From Cryptomeria japonica (taxonomy: Eukaryota; Streptophyta; Pinopsida; Cupressales; Cupressaceae), in the NCBI RefSeq assembly GCF_030272615.1, contig NC_081414.1:916863509-916927508 (forward strand): a stretch of 64,000 nucleotides of DNA, given 5' to 3'. Shown piece by piece: positions 20,458 to 32,237 of the stretch; position 1 is the stretch's first letter; every line of letters starts with the position of its first letter. Below the pieces are notes generated by a model. The model saw nothing but the letters and a program-made list of their open reading frames with translations. It was not told the origin of the DNA and ran no database searches. The position numbers were made by a program, and so were the translations under genes.

Positions 20458-22332
20458 ATGGTTGAAACTCGTCTTCAAAAATCTAGGAGAGAAGCTAAAG
20501 AGGCTCAAGAGTCCGCAAACATGAGTTCTTATGAGTATGACAATGATTTATTTTTCAATCCTGAGCACACTACATTGCCTGACATGGATGTTTATAGAAA
20601 CATTCCAAATGTGGAAAACACAGACACTACAAACAACAATGCTACACACAATGACAATGTGGACAACTTTTCAATACATTCAGCAGATGTAGAAGAATCC
20701 ATTATGAATCCCCATTTCAATCGATTGGTTGAAGAAATAATGAGGAGGGATAGACAATACTTTTTACACATGATGGCACAAAGCGGAGCCAAGATACCTC
20801 ATGATTTTGACATGTCTCAAATAATGGAAAACCGACCCTTGCAACAAACTCACTCCAACATGGATCAAAGGAGACCTAATAGTGGAGGAAATAGAGGACC
20901 GCATATGGTGCCTGAATCACCATCAGCTTTGCTTCAAAAACTAGAAGTCCCACATACACACGATCAAGCATATGATACTTACCTTCGAAGACCATCATGG
21001 AAATCTTATGCAGATAGATATGCTCAAGCTATGGATCAATCAAAACATTTGGACATTCAAAGGCATGCTCAAAATTTGGACACAAGGAAACCCCGTGTCA
21101 AATTTGGGGGCAACACAATAGAACATGACATGCCTGTAGAATATGGTATACATGCGCAAAATAGATATGGGGTTCCTAGACATGAAGCTATACCAAGTGC
21201 TCCCTATATGCCGCATCAATATAGACCTCCTCCATATGAACATGTGTATGATCAATATCATCCATATATGCAATATGCTCCTCCTCCAATGGGTGCCTCA
21301 AACATGGGATATGGTTCAAGAGGTCGATCTCCACCTAAGAGCAATTTGGAGCAACAAATCAGAGATTTACAAAAGAAAATGGAGGACATAAATACACCAA
21401 AACCAACATACACAATGAGAGACATATGTCCTTATCCATTTGACAAGAGCATTCCAATGCCTCCATTTCCTGCACACTTTGTGATGCCTAAATTTGATAA
21501 GTATAGAGGAAAAGGGGACCCCAAGGCACACATAAGACAATTTTTCACAGCTTGCATTGAGGTAGCGGCAGAGGAGACATATTTGATGAGATTATTCCCA
21601 CAAATCTTATGTGATCAAGCTATGGAATGGTTCTCCCAACTACCACCTGGTATTAAGTCATGGGGTGACTTAGCAGAGGCATTTATTCAACATTTCTCCG
21701 ACAACATAGAGACAGACATATCAATCACTACTTTGTGCAATACTAAGAAAAAAGGAGAATCTTTTGCATCATTTTTGCAAAGATGGAGAAATATAGCTAG
21801 CAGATGCTCTTGTGAAATTCCACAGAAACAAATGGTAGAAATGTTCACTCAAAACATTAACAAGGATATTGGCTATGATCTAAGGAAAGCTTGTTTGTCC
21901 ACCTTCAAGGATGTCATTGAAAAAGGCTTAGCAATAGAAAAGGTCCTAATTGAACAAGGAGTTATTAAGATATTCAAGGAAAACAAAGATGACTTTAAAG
22001 GAAAAGACAAGCCAAGATTTTGGAATAAAAACAAGAACACAGTCAATGATGGTGTTGTTGATGCCAACACAGTGCGACCCAAATTCATCTTTTCAGGATC
22101 GAGTTCTACAAACAATCAAGTGAATACTCAAACAACTTCTAGACCACGAAGGAAGTACACCCCATTGGGAGAACCACTTGAATCAGTCTTCAAAAAGCTT
22201 GTGGCAAACAAAGTGATCACAGTTCCAGATTTTCCTCCATATGAACCAAAGGTCAAACCAAATTGGTGGAATGATGATGAATATTGTGAATTTCATAAAA
22301 GCAAGGGTCATAAGACAGGAAATTGTCATTGA
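20458..22332 (+). CDS. gag: T2 Gag (capsid and zinc-knuckle-like tail)
   Basis: An open 624-codon frame from ATG 20458 to TGA 22330. Gag forms the particle that packages the RNA. The first third is low-complexity, rich in Asn, Asp, Met, Pro and Tyr. The plant Ty3 gag domain runs from about residue 335 (FVMPKFDKYRGKGDPKAHI) through LFPQILCDQAMEWFSQLPPG, WGDLAEAFIQHFS and KGESFASFLQRWRNIA. The tail has CEFHKSKGHKTGNC, a C-x2-H-x4-H-x4-C variant of the knuckle. The next codon after CH is TGA followed by CTA; the frame then continues into the pre-protease region, and T3 has the same TGA. Either a former Trp codon shared by descent or a readthrough stop. Confidence 0.9.
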   Translation: MVETRLQKSRREAKEAQESANMSSYEYDNDLFFNPEHTTLPDMDVYRNIPNVENTDTTNNNATHNDNVDNFSIHSADVEESIMNPHFNRLVEEIMRRDRQYFLHMMAQSGAKIPHDFDMSQIMENRPLQQTHSNMDQRRPNSGGNRGPHMVPESPSALLQKLEVPHTHDQAYDTYLRRPSWKSYADRYAQAMDQSKHLDIQRHAQNLDTRKPRVKFGGNTIEHDMPVEYGIHAQNRYGVPRHEAIPSAPYMPHQYRPPPYEHVYDQYHPYMQYAPPPMGASNMGYGSRGRSPPKSNLEQQIRDLQKKMEDINTPKPTYTMRDICPYPFDKSIPMPPFPAHFVMPKFDKYRGKGDPKAHIRQFFTACIEVAAEETYLMRLFPQILCDQAMEWFSQLPPGIKSWGDLAEAFIQHFSDNIETDISITTLCNTKKKGESFASFLQRWRNIASRCSCEIPQKQMVEMFTQNINKDIGYDLRKACLSTFKDVIEKGLAIEKVLIEQGVIKIFKENKDDFKGKDKPRFWNKNKNTVNDGVVDANTVRPKFIFSGSSSTNNQVNTQTTSRPRRKYTPLGEPLESVFKKLVANKVITVPDFPPYEPKVKPNWWNDDEYCEFHKSKGHKTGNCH

Positions 22333-23697
22333 CTAAAGAACATTGTGCAAGATCTCATTGATAGAGGTGACATTGAGATTGAGGGACACTCATCCAATCA
22401 AGAACATGAGATGTTTAAGGAACCATTCCCAAAGCATGACAAGGGAAAAGCCAAAGTCACAGATGATCAGGCCAACTATACTAGAGCACCTTATAACTAT
22501 GATTCAACTATCAATCATATCTTGATGGACAATCATATCTCTACTATTACCATCAAGAACAAAAACCCTGAGAATCCTCCTCAGAGACCCAGGATTGCCC
22601 TAAGAGGTGTTGGATCTTCTTCCGAACCTACCTCTGAATGTCATGTTACAACTCGTCGAGGTAAAATTACATTGCCAGGTGCCTCCACTAAAAATACCGC
22701 TTCTTCATCAACCAAGCCTGAGTATGACCTTGTAGAATAGTTAGGGAAGACACCCGTGCTCATTTCCATCCTTGAGCTTTTACGCATATCCCCTGCTCAT
22801 AAAGCTATTCTTGACAAAATCTTGAGAGACACTGCCATTCCTACTGATCTGAACGTGGACCAGTTTCAAGCCATGGTGGGATACCTTTCCATTCCACATT
22901 CCCTTACATTCACAGAAGCCGATGACGCCTCCGTAAATCAGCCACATAATGCACCATTACATGTTGAAGCCTTCATACACAAACATCGAATAAAGCGAGT
23001 CCTGATAGATGGAGGAGGTAGTCTAAATATTTGTACATTGAGCACCATTAAACAATTGGGATATTCTGATAAAGCTATGAATTCAACAAATCAAATCACC
23101 ATCAAGGCATATGATGATGAAGAGCACTCATCCAAGGGTACAGTCACCTTACCTCTTAGAATTGGGCCAGTCACAAAGGATGCGGTTTGTCAGGTCCTAG
23201 ATCTAGATCTCACTTATAATATATTGCTAGGATGTCCTTGGATTCATGAAATGAGGGCGGTCCCATCAACATATCATCAATGCATTAAGTTTCCTCACAA
23301 CGGAGTCGAGGTAACAGTTAACGGTGATCCTAATCTGTTCATATATTGCAATAACCTGAGATCACACACTGAGACCATCATTCCCAGTAATCGTGAAGCT
23401 ATTCCTTCTTCAGCATACATTGACCTTGAGTCATTGAAACCTTTGACATCAAAACAAGGTGAACTTAAAGGCAAATTTCAGAACAAAGGCATGGGAGAAT
23501 ACACTTTAAATCAGACCATGTATTTACGACAAGTCATGAGCTCTCCAAAAGAATATGGAAGGCCACATCCTAACAAGAAAATATCCATCATTATACTCAA
23601 ATGGGATCCTACTACCTTTCAAAGATGGGGCGAACTAGAAGAGGAAGATTTATACAAAATGCTCTACAAAGACATTGAAGATGACACACAAGATTAG
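22333..23697 (+). pseudogene. T2 pre-protease region and aspartic protease
   Basis: Same frame as gag. It begins LKNIVQDLIDRGDIEIEG and runs to EYDLVE, then TAG 22738 where T3 has CAA. After LGKTP the protease domain follows: VLIDGGGSLNICT (active-site Asp near 23006), then TYNILLGCPWIHEMRAVPSTYHQ and a VNGDPN turn. TAG at 23695 ends the open stretch. The catalytic Asp is present. The protease would cut the polyprotein; with two flanking stops it is not expected to be made as a fusion. Confidence 0.85.
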
Positions 23698-24797
23698 ATC
23701 AATATACCCTGTGAGAAATATGGCAAAGGCTTCAAGGTTTTACAAAAATTTGGTTATGATGGAAAAATCCCTCTTGGGTTACGCAAAGAAGGTGTTATGG
23801 AGCCCTTACAACCTGAATTGACTGTAAAAAGGGAACGCTCGAAGGGACTTGGTTTTCTGACTTCCAAGATCCATACTAAAAGGACAGAAAAGGCATCACA
23901 AATTAAAATTGCCAAAGTTCAACAAGAGGATTGCTATTCCACAGATTCCAATGAATGGGAATGGGGTTCAAACAAATCCTCTAGTGACTATGAGCTCACC
24001 GAGACATTCAGAGAGCCAGATGAACCCACAGAGGAAGAGGAATTTTATAAAAAAGTTTAGAGTTGGTCAAGAAACAAACCATAAGGATTCCGCACAGTCT
24101 TCGTCTCAAGGTTCTAGGTCGAAATCACATAGGATGAGAACACCTATCCCAGAATGCACTACTAGTGATGACAATTTGGATTCGCTTGCAATCGAAACTG
24201 ATGAGGAGAGTGCCATCGATGACCTCGACGATTGCCTTGATATACCCGAATATAACCACATCTTCACTCTTAGCCCCGCAAACTCCGAAAACATTAAAAG
24301 CCTTCCCCTTGTTCACCACCAACTCATTGACTGGGATTATGAAGGACCAGCACAATTTGACACATTCCAAAATGACGAAGCTATTATTGACTATCTTGGC
24401 ATTCGAGATGATCTTCCCCTTGGGGACCACAAAGAAGGATACACCATAGAACTCAACAACATGGCATATTTTGGTGAGGGTGTCGGGCCTTCCAGTCGCA
24501 AAAATGTAAAAAATAAGAGCAAATCAAGGGTCTTATGGTGAAAACCACACTGTGGCGCTATCTGATCCCAAAAAAGTAAAAAGAAAGGATGTATCTGAGG
24601 GCAAAAACCTCTTTGAGGCACCCGAAGATGGAAGGCTCGACATTCTCCCAGCCTCGTATGAGGAAAAGTCATGCATGTTGGTAGAGGATACTATCAAAAC
24701 AAACATTGGTATAGAAGAGGCTCCACACAATATATTCTTGGCTCAATCATTGACAGAGTCCGAAAGGTCAACATTCATAAGCTTCTTCAAGGAATGA
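23698..24797 (+). pseudogene. T2 linker with G-patch-like segment
   Basis: Continues gag frame 1 to about 24050, where one extra base shifts it to frame 2, and a second shift near 24510 moves it to frame 3. It begins GKGFKVLQKFGYDGKIPLGL and KEGVMEPLQPEL, a glycine-rich pattern like a G-patch RNA-binding motif; KGLGF follows. An acidic stretch (DEESAIDDLDDCLDIPEYN) and a DWDYEGPAQFDTF block, also seen in T3, come next. TGA at 24795 ends it and is shared with T3. Confidence 0.75.
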
Positions 24798-25616
24798 CAA
24801 ATCAACTTTGCATGGTCATACGCTGATATGCCTGGACTAGATCCGGATTTGGTAATGCATCATTTGACAGTCAAACCGGGGGCAAAGCCAGTGAAACAGA
24901 AATTAAGAAAAATGCATCCACAAGTGGCATTATTAGTCAAAGCAAAGCTGGAGAAGTTATTGGATGTCGGATTCATACGCCCAATTGATTATCTCGAATG
25001 GATCTCCAATTTAGTACCTGTCAGTAAACCAGATTGCAGCATCAGAATATGTATAGATTTCAGAGACATCAACAAAGCTTGTCCGAAAGATGACTTCCCA
25101 TTACTAAATATTGACTTGATCGTTGATCTCACAGCAGGTCACAAAATGTTATCATTAATGGATGGATTTTCTGGTTATAATCAAATCAGGATTGCACCCG
25201 AGGATCAACACAAAACATCATTCACTTGTCCTTGGGGAACTTTCTGTTGGAATGTCATGCCCTTTGGGCTAAAAAATGCAGGTGCTACATATCAAAGAGC
25301 AATGACCACTATCTTTCATGATCTCATGCACATAACTGTGGAAGATTACGTTGATGATCTCTTGGGTAAATCAATAAATAGAGATACACATTTGGACATA
25401 CTTTTAGTCATCTTTGATCGGTTGGAAAAATACAAAGTAAGATTAAACCCCAAGAAATGTGTCTTTGGAGTAACCTCCGGGAAGCTCCTAGGATTCATTG
25501 TGTCCAAAAGAGGAATCGAAGCCGATCCAGCAAAAGTCAAGGCTATCTTGGACATGCCGCCACCTAGAAATATCAGTCAACTTCGATCCTTACAAGGGAG
25601 ACTCCAGTCTATATGA
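24798..25616 (+). pseudogene. pol: T2 reverse transcriptase
   Basis: Frame 3 open from after TGA 24795 to TGA 25614. It shows FAWSYADMPGLDP, VKQKLRKMHPQVALLVKAKLEKLL, IDFRDINKACPKDDFPLLNID, SLMDGFSGYNQIRIAPEDQHKTSF, PFGLKNAGATYQRAM and YVDDLLGKS. All three catalytic Asp positions are present. TGA 25614 lies where T1 has an AIRRF-like sequence and fits CGA-to-TGA; T3 has the same stop. It continues into RNase H in the same frame. Confidence 0.9.
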
Positions 25617-26444
25617 AGATTCATAGCACAGCTTGCAGATAAGTGTAATCCTTTCCAACACCTGTTACATAAAAATATCAAGTTCAAATGGGATGATAAC
25701 TGTCAACAAGCTTTTCAGACACTCAAAGATAATCTTTTGAATCTGCTAGTTCTGATGCCACCAGTTACAGATCAACCTTTGCTACTATACATATCAACTA
25801 CTCCAACAACACTAGGGGCACTCCTAGCACAAGAAATTGCTGACAGCAAGGAAAAAGCAGTATACTATATCAGTCGCACATTGGAGGGATATGAGCTAAA
25901 CTACACATCAATTGAGCGTGCATGTCTCACTGTGGTCTTTGCTTTGCAGAAATTACGACATTATATGCTCACTCATAAGACTAAGTTGATTGCAAGAATT
26001 GATCCATTAAAATATCTTCTCAATAAAGCAACACTTACTGGGCGACTGGCCAAATGGGTAATGATCCTTAGTGAATTCGACATCGAGTATGTGGATAGAA
26101 AAGCAATAAAAGGACAAGAAATCGTGGATCAATTAGAAGATGCCCCCATGATTGATGATGCTCCTCTAAATTCAGAATTTCCAGATGAATCCATTTTAAC
26201 AATATCACATGCAAGGCCATGGCAACTATACTTTGATGGCTCATACACACAGCATGGGGCAGGAGCTGGTATCCTCTTCATAAATCCTCAAGGCGATTCT
26301 ATACCAAAATCATACTGCTTATCATTTCCTTGCACTAACAATATAGTGGAATATGAGACATTAACAACTGGATTACGAATTGCAGTTCAGTGGAAGATCC
26401 AGGAACTTCGTGTTTTTGGGGATTCCCAACTTGTCATCCGTTAA
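25617..26444 (+). pseudogene. pol: T2 RNase H and first half of aRNH
   Basis: RNase H shows PLLLYISTTPTTLGALLAQEI, VYYISRTLEGYELNY and SIERACLTVVFALQKLRHYML. The tether LTGRLAKWVMILSEFDIEYV is intact here, while T1 has a stop at the same place. aRNH begins at WQLYFDGSYTQHGAGAGI and continues VEYETL (family AEYEAL) and FGDSQLVIR before TAA 26442, which replaces a CAA codon. Confidence 0.88.
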
Positions 26445-27968
26445 GCAACTGATGATTACCAAACAAAAGATGAAAAATTAATGCCTTACAAACAAATGGT
26501 GGATGAGTTGAAACAACATTTCACAAAGATAGATTTTGAGCAGATACCAAGAGAGCAAAATCGTGCTGTAGATGCCATGGCTACAATTGCTTCACTAATT
26601 GATCTACCTCAAAATGAGACCTGCTATGAGTTCTTGGTGGACAACTTGTTGGTTCCTTCATATGAGATCACTTCTACTGAAATGATATGCGTTGTTGGTC
26701 CTGAATCCCAGTTATATGGTTCCATCTTCACATACCTTCGCGACAATACCTTACCTCCTGATCTATCAAATAACCAACGTCGCACCTTTATTCACCAATC
26801 ATCTCGATATGTCATTCTAGCTGATATCCTATACTGGCGAGGTCTAGATGGCACTCTTCTTAGATGTTTAGAAAGCGACGAAGCTCAGATTGCGTTACAA
26901 GAAGTGCATGAAGGGATATGTGGTCCACATGCTAGTGGTCCTACCTTGGCCAAGAAACTCATTAGGACTGGATATTACTGGCCCAATATGGAAAAAGACT
27001 CATATTAGTTTGTCAAGAAATGTAAGCAATGTCAAATTCATGGAGACCTCATACATGCGCCAGCACAAGAACTACAACCACTTGCGTCTCCTTGGCCATT
27101 TTGTCAGTGGGGACTTGATCTCATAGGCAAGATTCACCCTCCTTCTTCCAATGGTCATAAATTCATTATCACAGCCACAGAGTATTTTACAAAGTGGATT
27201 GAAGTCGTGCCTCTCACACAAGTCACTAGAAAACAGATTGCTACCTTCATCCTTAACTATATTATATGCTGATATGGTATTCCTGATTCCATTATTACTG
27301 ATAACGGGCGTCCCTTCAAAAATGAGGATGTTCGTGAACTCTGTGACCGCTTCCATATTTCCCATCGTTTCTCCACACCATATTACCCCCAAGGTAATGG
27401 CCAAGCTGAGGCGTCTAATAAAATGATCCTTAAAATCCTCAAGAAGACAGTCGACGATGCTGGCCGTAATTGGCATATCCAACTCAATCCTGCACTTTGG
27501 GCCTACCGCACAAGTGTCCGCACACCTACAGGAGCTACACCCTATTCACTTGTCTATGGCACTAAAGCTATCTTGCCTATTGAGGTCGAGTTACCCTCTT
27601 TATGGGTCTCTTTGCAAAACATCATCACTGATGAAGATTATAGGGTCTCTCGCTTACAAGAACTAGAACTGCTGGATGAACAGAGACAAACTGCTTTTAA
27701 TCATCTCAAAGCTTACCAACAACGAATGAGTCGCAGCTACAATCACAAAGTCAAGCCTCACACATTTCAAGTAGGTGACTTGGTTCTCAGAGAAAACCCC
27801 AAGAATCAGCAAGACAGAGAGAAGAAGGGCAAGTTCGAACCAAACTGGCTTGGTCCTTACATCGTTACAGCAGCCTATGGATCTGGGGCATATCAACTCT
27901 CAACTATAGAAGGTGAACCTTTGGAGGATCCTATCAACAGCATGCACTTTTGCAGGTTCTACACATAG
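26445..27968 (+). pseudogene. pol: T2 aRNH end and integrase
   Basis: The aRNH tail has NRAVDAMATIAS with the fourth Asp kept. The integrase finger reads HEGICGPHASGP then, after TAG 27006, CKQCQIHGD. The DDE core shows GLDLIGK, ITDNG and GQAEASNK. A TGA near 27270 replaces Arg in an IICxYGIP stretch. The last 181 codons are open and end VGDLVLREN, NWLGPYIV and HFCRFYT with TAG 27966. Without the two stops the frame would give a normal-length Tat integrase. Confidence 0.88.
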
Positions 27969-29622
27969 TTCTTTGGAATATCCTAATTCAAAAATACAAA
28001 AAAAAAAAAAAAAAATTCAAAAATACAAAAAAAATTATAAAAACAAAAAAATCGTTACCTAGTGAAAACCTGGCAAATAGGCGCCTTGTGACACAAAAAA
28101 CATTGAAAAATCAAAAAAGTAAAGAGAAATAATTTCATCCAACGGTGAAAACCACTTCGGTGGCACCCTGGGCAAGTACCATGGTGAAAACTGGGTCCTC
28201 AGCGCCATGCGTAGAGACATTGCTCCTCCCTCCTTCCGGATTCACTTTCATCACTTCACTTTGCACACACTCACAACCTATTCATCCTTACCCATTCCCA
28301 TCATGGCTTGTTATTGATCTACCCAAGATTGGTTAGCCATTCATAATAAACCTCCCTTTTCACTCCCTTTCTATCCATAATAAATCAGATCCTATCTGTG
28401 GCTACGACAAATCCTACATCTAGTGATGGGTGTGGAACTGAGAACATCACATGTTTCGAGGAGTACAGTTTCTTCCAGCTTCCTTCAAGTCTATCCGCAC
28501 ACAATTCGCAAAAAAAAAATATTTGCATCACAATCCGCAATAAAGTATTAGTTTCATGGATTTAGTCAGTTTCAGATGAGACACAACAGCAACAATGAGC
28601 TTCAACAAAATCAAATCTTTCAACAGACTCAGACAACATATGGTTCAGTGCTATCTATCCTTTTTGTGAAAGTAAACATTGTGACCACAATCAAAATTCG
28701 ACTTATACAAGTGACAAGAGACACTAAACTTGAGGACTACAGTGGATGTTGGTGTTGAGTCTTGGTTTTCTTTTGATTTTATCTTTTGGTGACATGTCTT
28801 TTAGCTTTTCCAGGATGTCTTTGACTAGAAAGGCAAGGATGGGGTATCGTCACCTATTTTCATTTGCTGTCTGTGGATTGTCTCTTAGTAATGCTATGAC
28901 TTGTCCAAGGATATGAGGACACTGTGAGTCTAGTATGAACTGGGGCATTCCTTGTTTGTGACTGTCTTATCTCCATGCAAACAGGTACAATGACTTTCTG
29001 GGTCGAACATATGCCTCGATTGTCATAACCTATTTTGCCATAATAAAGCTCAATGATGATAACGCACAAGAAGCTCTTTCACGTTCATATCTTCTATCTT
29101 CCATCCCCCTTTCTTGATTGACTTCCATCGTCCTTCTTGAGTCCGTGTAGCCTGCTATCACATGACTGAGTATAATGACACACCAAAAAACATTTGCATT
29201 TCATGTAGTTTGCACCTGCATTACCACATATAAGCATTTTATACGTACATATAGATATCACAACTGCATCACATCCCGCACACAACACTTGTTAGCACAA
29301 GTTACATTTACATTATTATATTCATCTGCATCACATACATTCACATTTGCATCATGCATACACATATACAACATAAAAGAACAAAAATATTGCATCTGCA
29401 TCATATACATATTTGCATCCATGTCATAAACATACATTATAAGAACATCTCATCACATAGGTACACATGCATATAGCTGCCGCAAAAATGAATCATCTCA
29501 TATGTATAATCAAAAGTGTCATGGTACAATGATGTCAAAAAATCATATGGCTACAAAATCACCCGCAGGTGTCTATAATACAAAAATGGTACAAATACTG
29601 ATACATAGGGAGCCCTCTAAGG
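27969..29622. other. Spacer between pol and antisense gene in T2
   Basis: About 1.65 kb without a credible gene. It opens with an 18-A run near 27997 and a GGTGAAAACC direct repeat (28144, and GGTGAAAACTGG at 28181). Between about 29170 and 29430 the DNA is rich in TTTGCATC and CATCTGCATCACAT variants. Short frames here have no recognised homology. Both convergent transcripts should end within it. Confidence 0.6.
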
Positions 29623-30363
29623 CTATGATGAACTCCCTCCCTCGGAGCCACTTGGTCTCGATGGAATCTAAGCCCTCGAAGGACCTGCCCCAGGATCACC
29701 TTGCCTGTCCCCTCTATCTGGTGGTGGAGGACCCATGACCCCACCACTCGATGCCTATCTTCTCCGGCTCCCTCCCGTAGTTGTCGCTATCCACGATGGT
29801 CTATGGAAGCTCCTCACCCACTGATCTGTTGGCACGACACCATAATAAAGGTCCCTCCAGTAGGCAATCTCCTCTCCTGCTCGCAGGACATATGCATAGC
29901 CTGCTCTTGTGTCCTCCACCGCCTGCCTCCCTGCCCTCAGCGCTGTCTCAGCCTCCGTGTAGCGTTGAATCACCTGATCTCTCTCCCGCTCAGTATCCCT
30001 GAGCCTCGTCCTGAGTCGGTCCCTCTCCCTCTCCAGCTCCTATATCTCATCTGCCTGGCCCTGGCAGATCTCCCTGAGCTCAATCAACTCATCCTCCTCT
30101 GGATCTCCCCCCTCTGCCTCTGCCTGTGGCTCTCCCTCTGCGGGTGCCTACCCCTGTACCTGTACTTGTACTAGTGCCTGAATGGGTACCTATCTCTGTA
30201 TAGGTCTAGGTCCCTGTACCTATCTCCGTCCCTGCCCCTGTGCCTGTACTGGCACATGTCCCTGTACCTATCCATGTCTTTGCCCCTATGCTCTAGGAAC
30301 CTGTGCTGCTGGTACCTGTAGGGGCAATCCACTGTGACCCCTCACCACCTGGGCCTATCCCTC

Positions 30364-31050
30364 CTATCCACCCTCCCTCCGAGGTGCCACTCTCCCCTCC
30401 CCAACTACTCCCCTCTGCCTCCATCGTCCTCTACCCCCATCACCCCCACCATCATCATCATCATATCCTCCTCCATCTCCCTCCAGTAGCTCTCCTGGAT
30501 CTGTCAATCGAGGGAATGGATGCTTACCCCAATATGCTGCATACTCTGCATCCATCCCGACATCCTCGATCTCTGGCCACATATCCCAGGGTATGGGCAC
30601 CATCTCTGCCAGTTGTGTCAGTGCCTGATCATATAACAATAAAGGCCCAAACTGCACCTGATCCCTAACTATACAGGCATACATACCCGAGCCTCGTGGC
30701 ATCCTCTGGATCCTGCCATACTACCTGCATACTCTGTCTACCAGCTGTCTCTCCAGTATATAGGGCGTCCGCCCAATCAGATACCTTCTCTGGAAGGTGT
30801 AGGGCAGCTCCACTGCGTCATCCTCCCACTCCTCGCATCCTAGATACGGTCTCCAGATGACTACATTAATGTCATCTATCACTCGCCGCCAGTGCTCTAA
30901 CCTGCCAATCCGTGGCTGCGAGGTGATCATGTCATATAAATGCACAAAACTTCGTCCATGACCTCTACCTCTGAAATGTATTGGTCGGGTAATAGGCAGA
31001 TGCTCATACGCCCAAACCTGCAGCAGTGTCACCCCGCAGCCCAATCCCAC
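30364..31050 (-). pseudogene. PMD C-terminal half and Gly/Asp-rich region of T2 antisense gene
   Basis: Two stretches in one frame (31050-30721 and 30702-30364) separated by one TAG. The first holds LLQVWAYEHLPITRP, HWRRVIDDINVVIWRPYLG and FQRRYLIGRTPYILERQ. The second starts SGMYACIVRDQVQFGPLLLYDQ and ends in a low-complexity Gly/Asp/Arg run. It overlaps the previous segment by 22 bases because of the frameshift. Confidence 0.72.
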
Positions 31051-31484
31051 TGATCCATGTTTACAAACTGGTGAAGCTCATAATATAAGTGGGCCAACAC
31101 ACATGGTCCCCACGCATATCTGGTGTGCTGTGTCACCAGTGTCTCCAGTGCTCCTCCCCAGCCCACTGCCAATCCCCGTGTCACCCTGTCTGGACACAGG
31201 AACCCATTGATAGCCCCTCCAATCACAGCTGGCAATGCTAACCCTGTCGTGGTCATGGTGTCCCATGCCACATGTCCTGCCCTCATCTCTAGGCCGGGAT
31301 CCTGAAACACCCGTCTCAATGCCTCCCTGTCTCCGTCGCGATCATATGGAATCAAATCTCCATCAATTGGTATATGCAGAATCCTATAGACATCCTCCAG
31401 GGTGACTGTCATCTCACCCATCGGCAAATGGAAGGTACATGTCTCGGAGTGCCATCTCTCCGCAAGCGCAGTCAACAGTCCCAT
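31029..31484 (-). CDS. PMD open segment of T2 antisense gene
   Basis: A 151-codon open stretch with the PMD core described for the gene. The Met at 31484 lies just after an in-frame TAG, so it is not the native start. It ends by frameshift in the segment where T1 continues to LLQVWILEHF. Confidence 0.75.
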   Translation of the reverse strand: MGLLTALAERWHSETCTFHLPMGEMTVTLEDVYRILHIPIDGDLIPYDRDGDREALRRVFQDPGLEMRAGHVAWDTMTTTGLALPAVIGGAINGFLCPDRVTRGLAVGWGGALETLVTQHTRYAWGPCVLAHLYYELHQFVNMDQWDWAAG

Positions 31485-31670
31485 GTTTTCCTAAAACTTA
31501 GGCACATATAGTACATGTCTCAAGCCCATCTCCTCGATGGCCACTCACTCCTCAGCTGTCAGCTTAGGTCACAATCTCTGAGTCAATGGGAATCTCTCCC
31601 GTGACTCCAACATAGGCAAATACTCCTGCAGTCAAGCAAATCAATCATGTCAGTCATGGTGGCATTCACT

Positions 31671-31950
31671 GTTCCTCACAAAATGCTACTTTTTATCTAA
31701 ATGCATATGGTTATCTATCCTAGTGACACTCACTGTTCATCACAAAGTGTTACTCACATTTGCACTCCCCGTTCATCACAAAGTGCTGCTCATACTTTGG
31801 GTACTCCCTATTCATCACAAAGTACTCTATCTTGGTGCTCCCTGTTCATCACAAAGTGCCTTGATCTATCCTAGTCTTCCTAGAGGACCTTCTTGAGTGT
31901 ATCCTCTCAACAACTTATCCAATCGACAGCGTATGTTCATCACAGAACTG
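31671..31950 (-). repeat. GTTCATCACAAAGTG repeats in T2 antisense intron
   Basis: Plus-strand GTTCATCACAAAGTGCT or close variants start at about 31671, 31735, 31771, 31810 and 31843, with a shorter form at 31935. Most are preceded by CACTC or CTCCC. Spacing is uneven (33-92 bp), unlike the 20-bp array next to it. Confidence 0.8.
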
Positions 31951-31990
31951 TCGATTTGACCTAGAAGACAAAACCTTGCATTTTTCGGAC

Positions 31991-32237
31991 ATAAACGTGC
32001 TTTTAACTCATAAACGCGCCTATAGACTGCACAAGCGCACCTAAACAACATAGACGCACCTGTATGACATAAACATACCTATATTGTGCATAAACGCGAC
32101 TTTGTGACACAAACGCCCCTGCAGGATGTAGACGCGCCCGCATTTGACATAAACGCGGTTCCAGACACAGACGTGCCTGGCACCGACACAGATGCGCCTA
32201 TCGGACACAGACGCGCCTGGCACTGACGCAGACGCGG
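31991..32237 (-). repeat. Antisense copy of the GCGTCTGTG array
   Basis: On the plus strand the cores read ACAGACGCGCC and variants such as ATAAACGCGCC, starting at 31991, 32010, 32031, 32050, 32069, 32090, 32109, 32129, 32149, 32167, 32188, 32207 and 32228: steps 18-21, mean near 20. On the minus strand they read GGCGCGTCTGT, the motif of the sense leader. The best matches are at the end nearer the antisense promoter. Confidence 0.9.

Noticed and set aside
22330-25616. TGA codons recoded to an amino acid
   Set aside because: TAG and TAA stops and frameshifts also occur, and no recoding element is visible; nonsense inherited from a broken ancestor explains them better.
27995-28013. Poly(A) run as evidence of a processed gene or LINE tail
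   Set aside because: It lies in the spacer just after integrase inside T2, with no target duplication or coding sequence tied to it.
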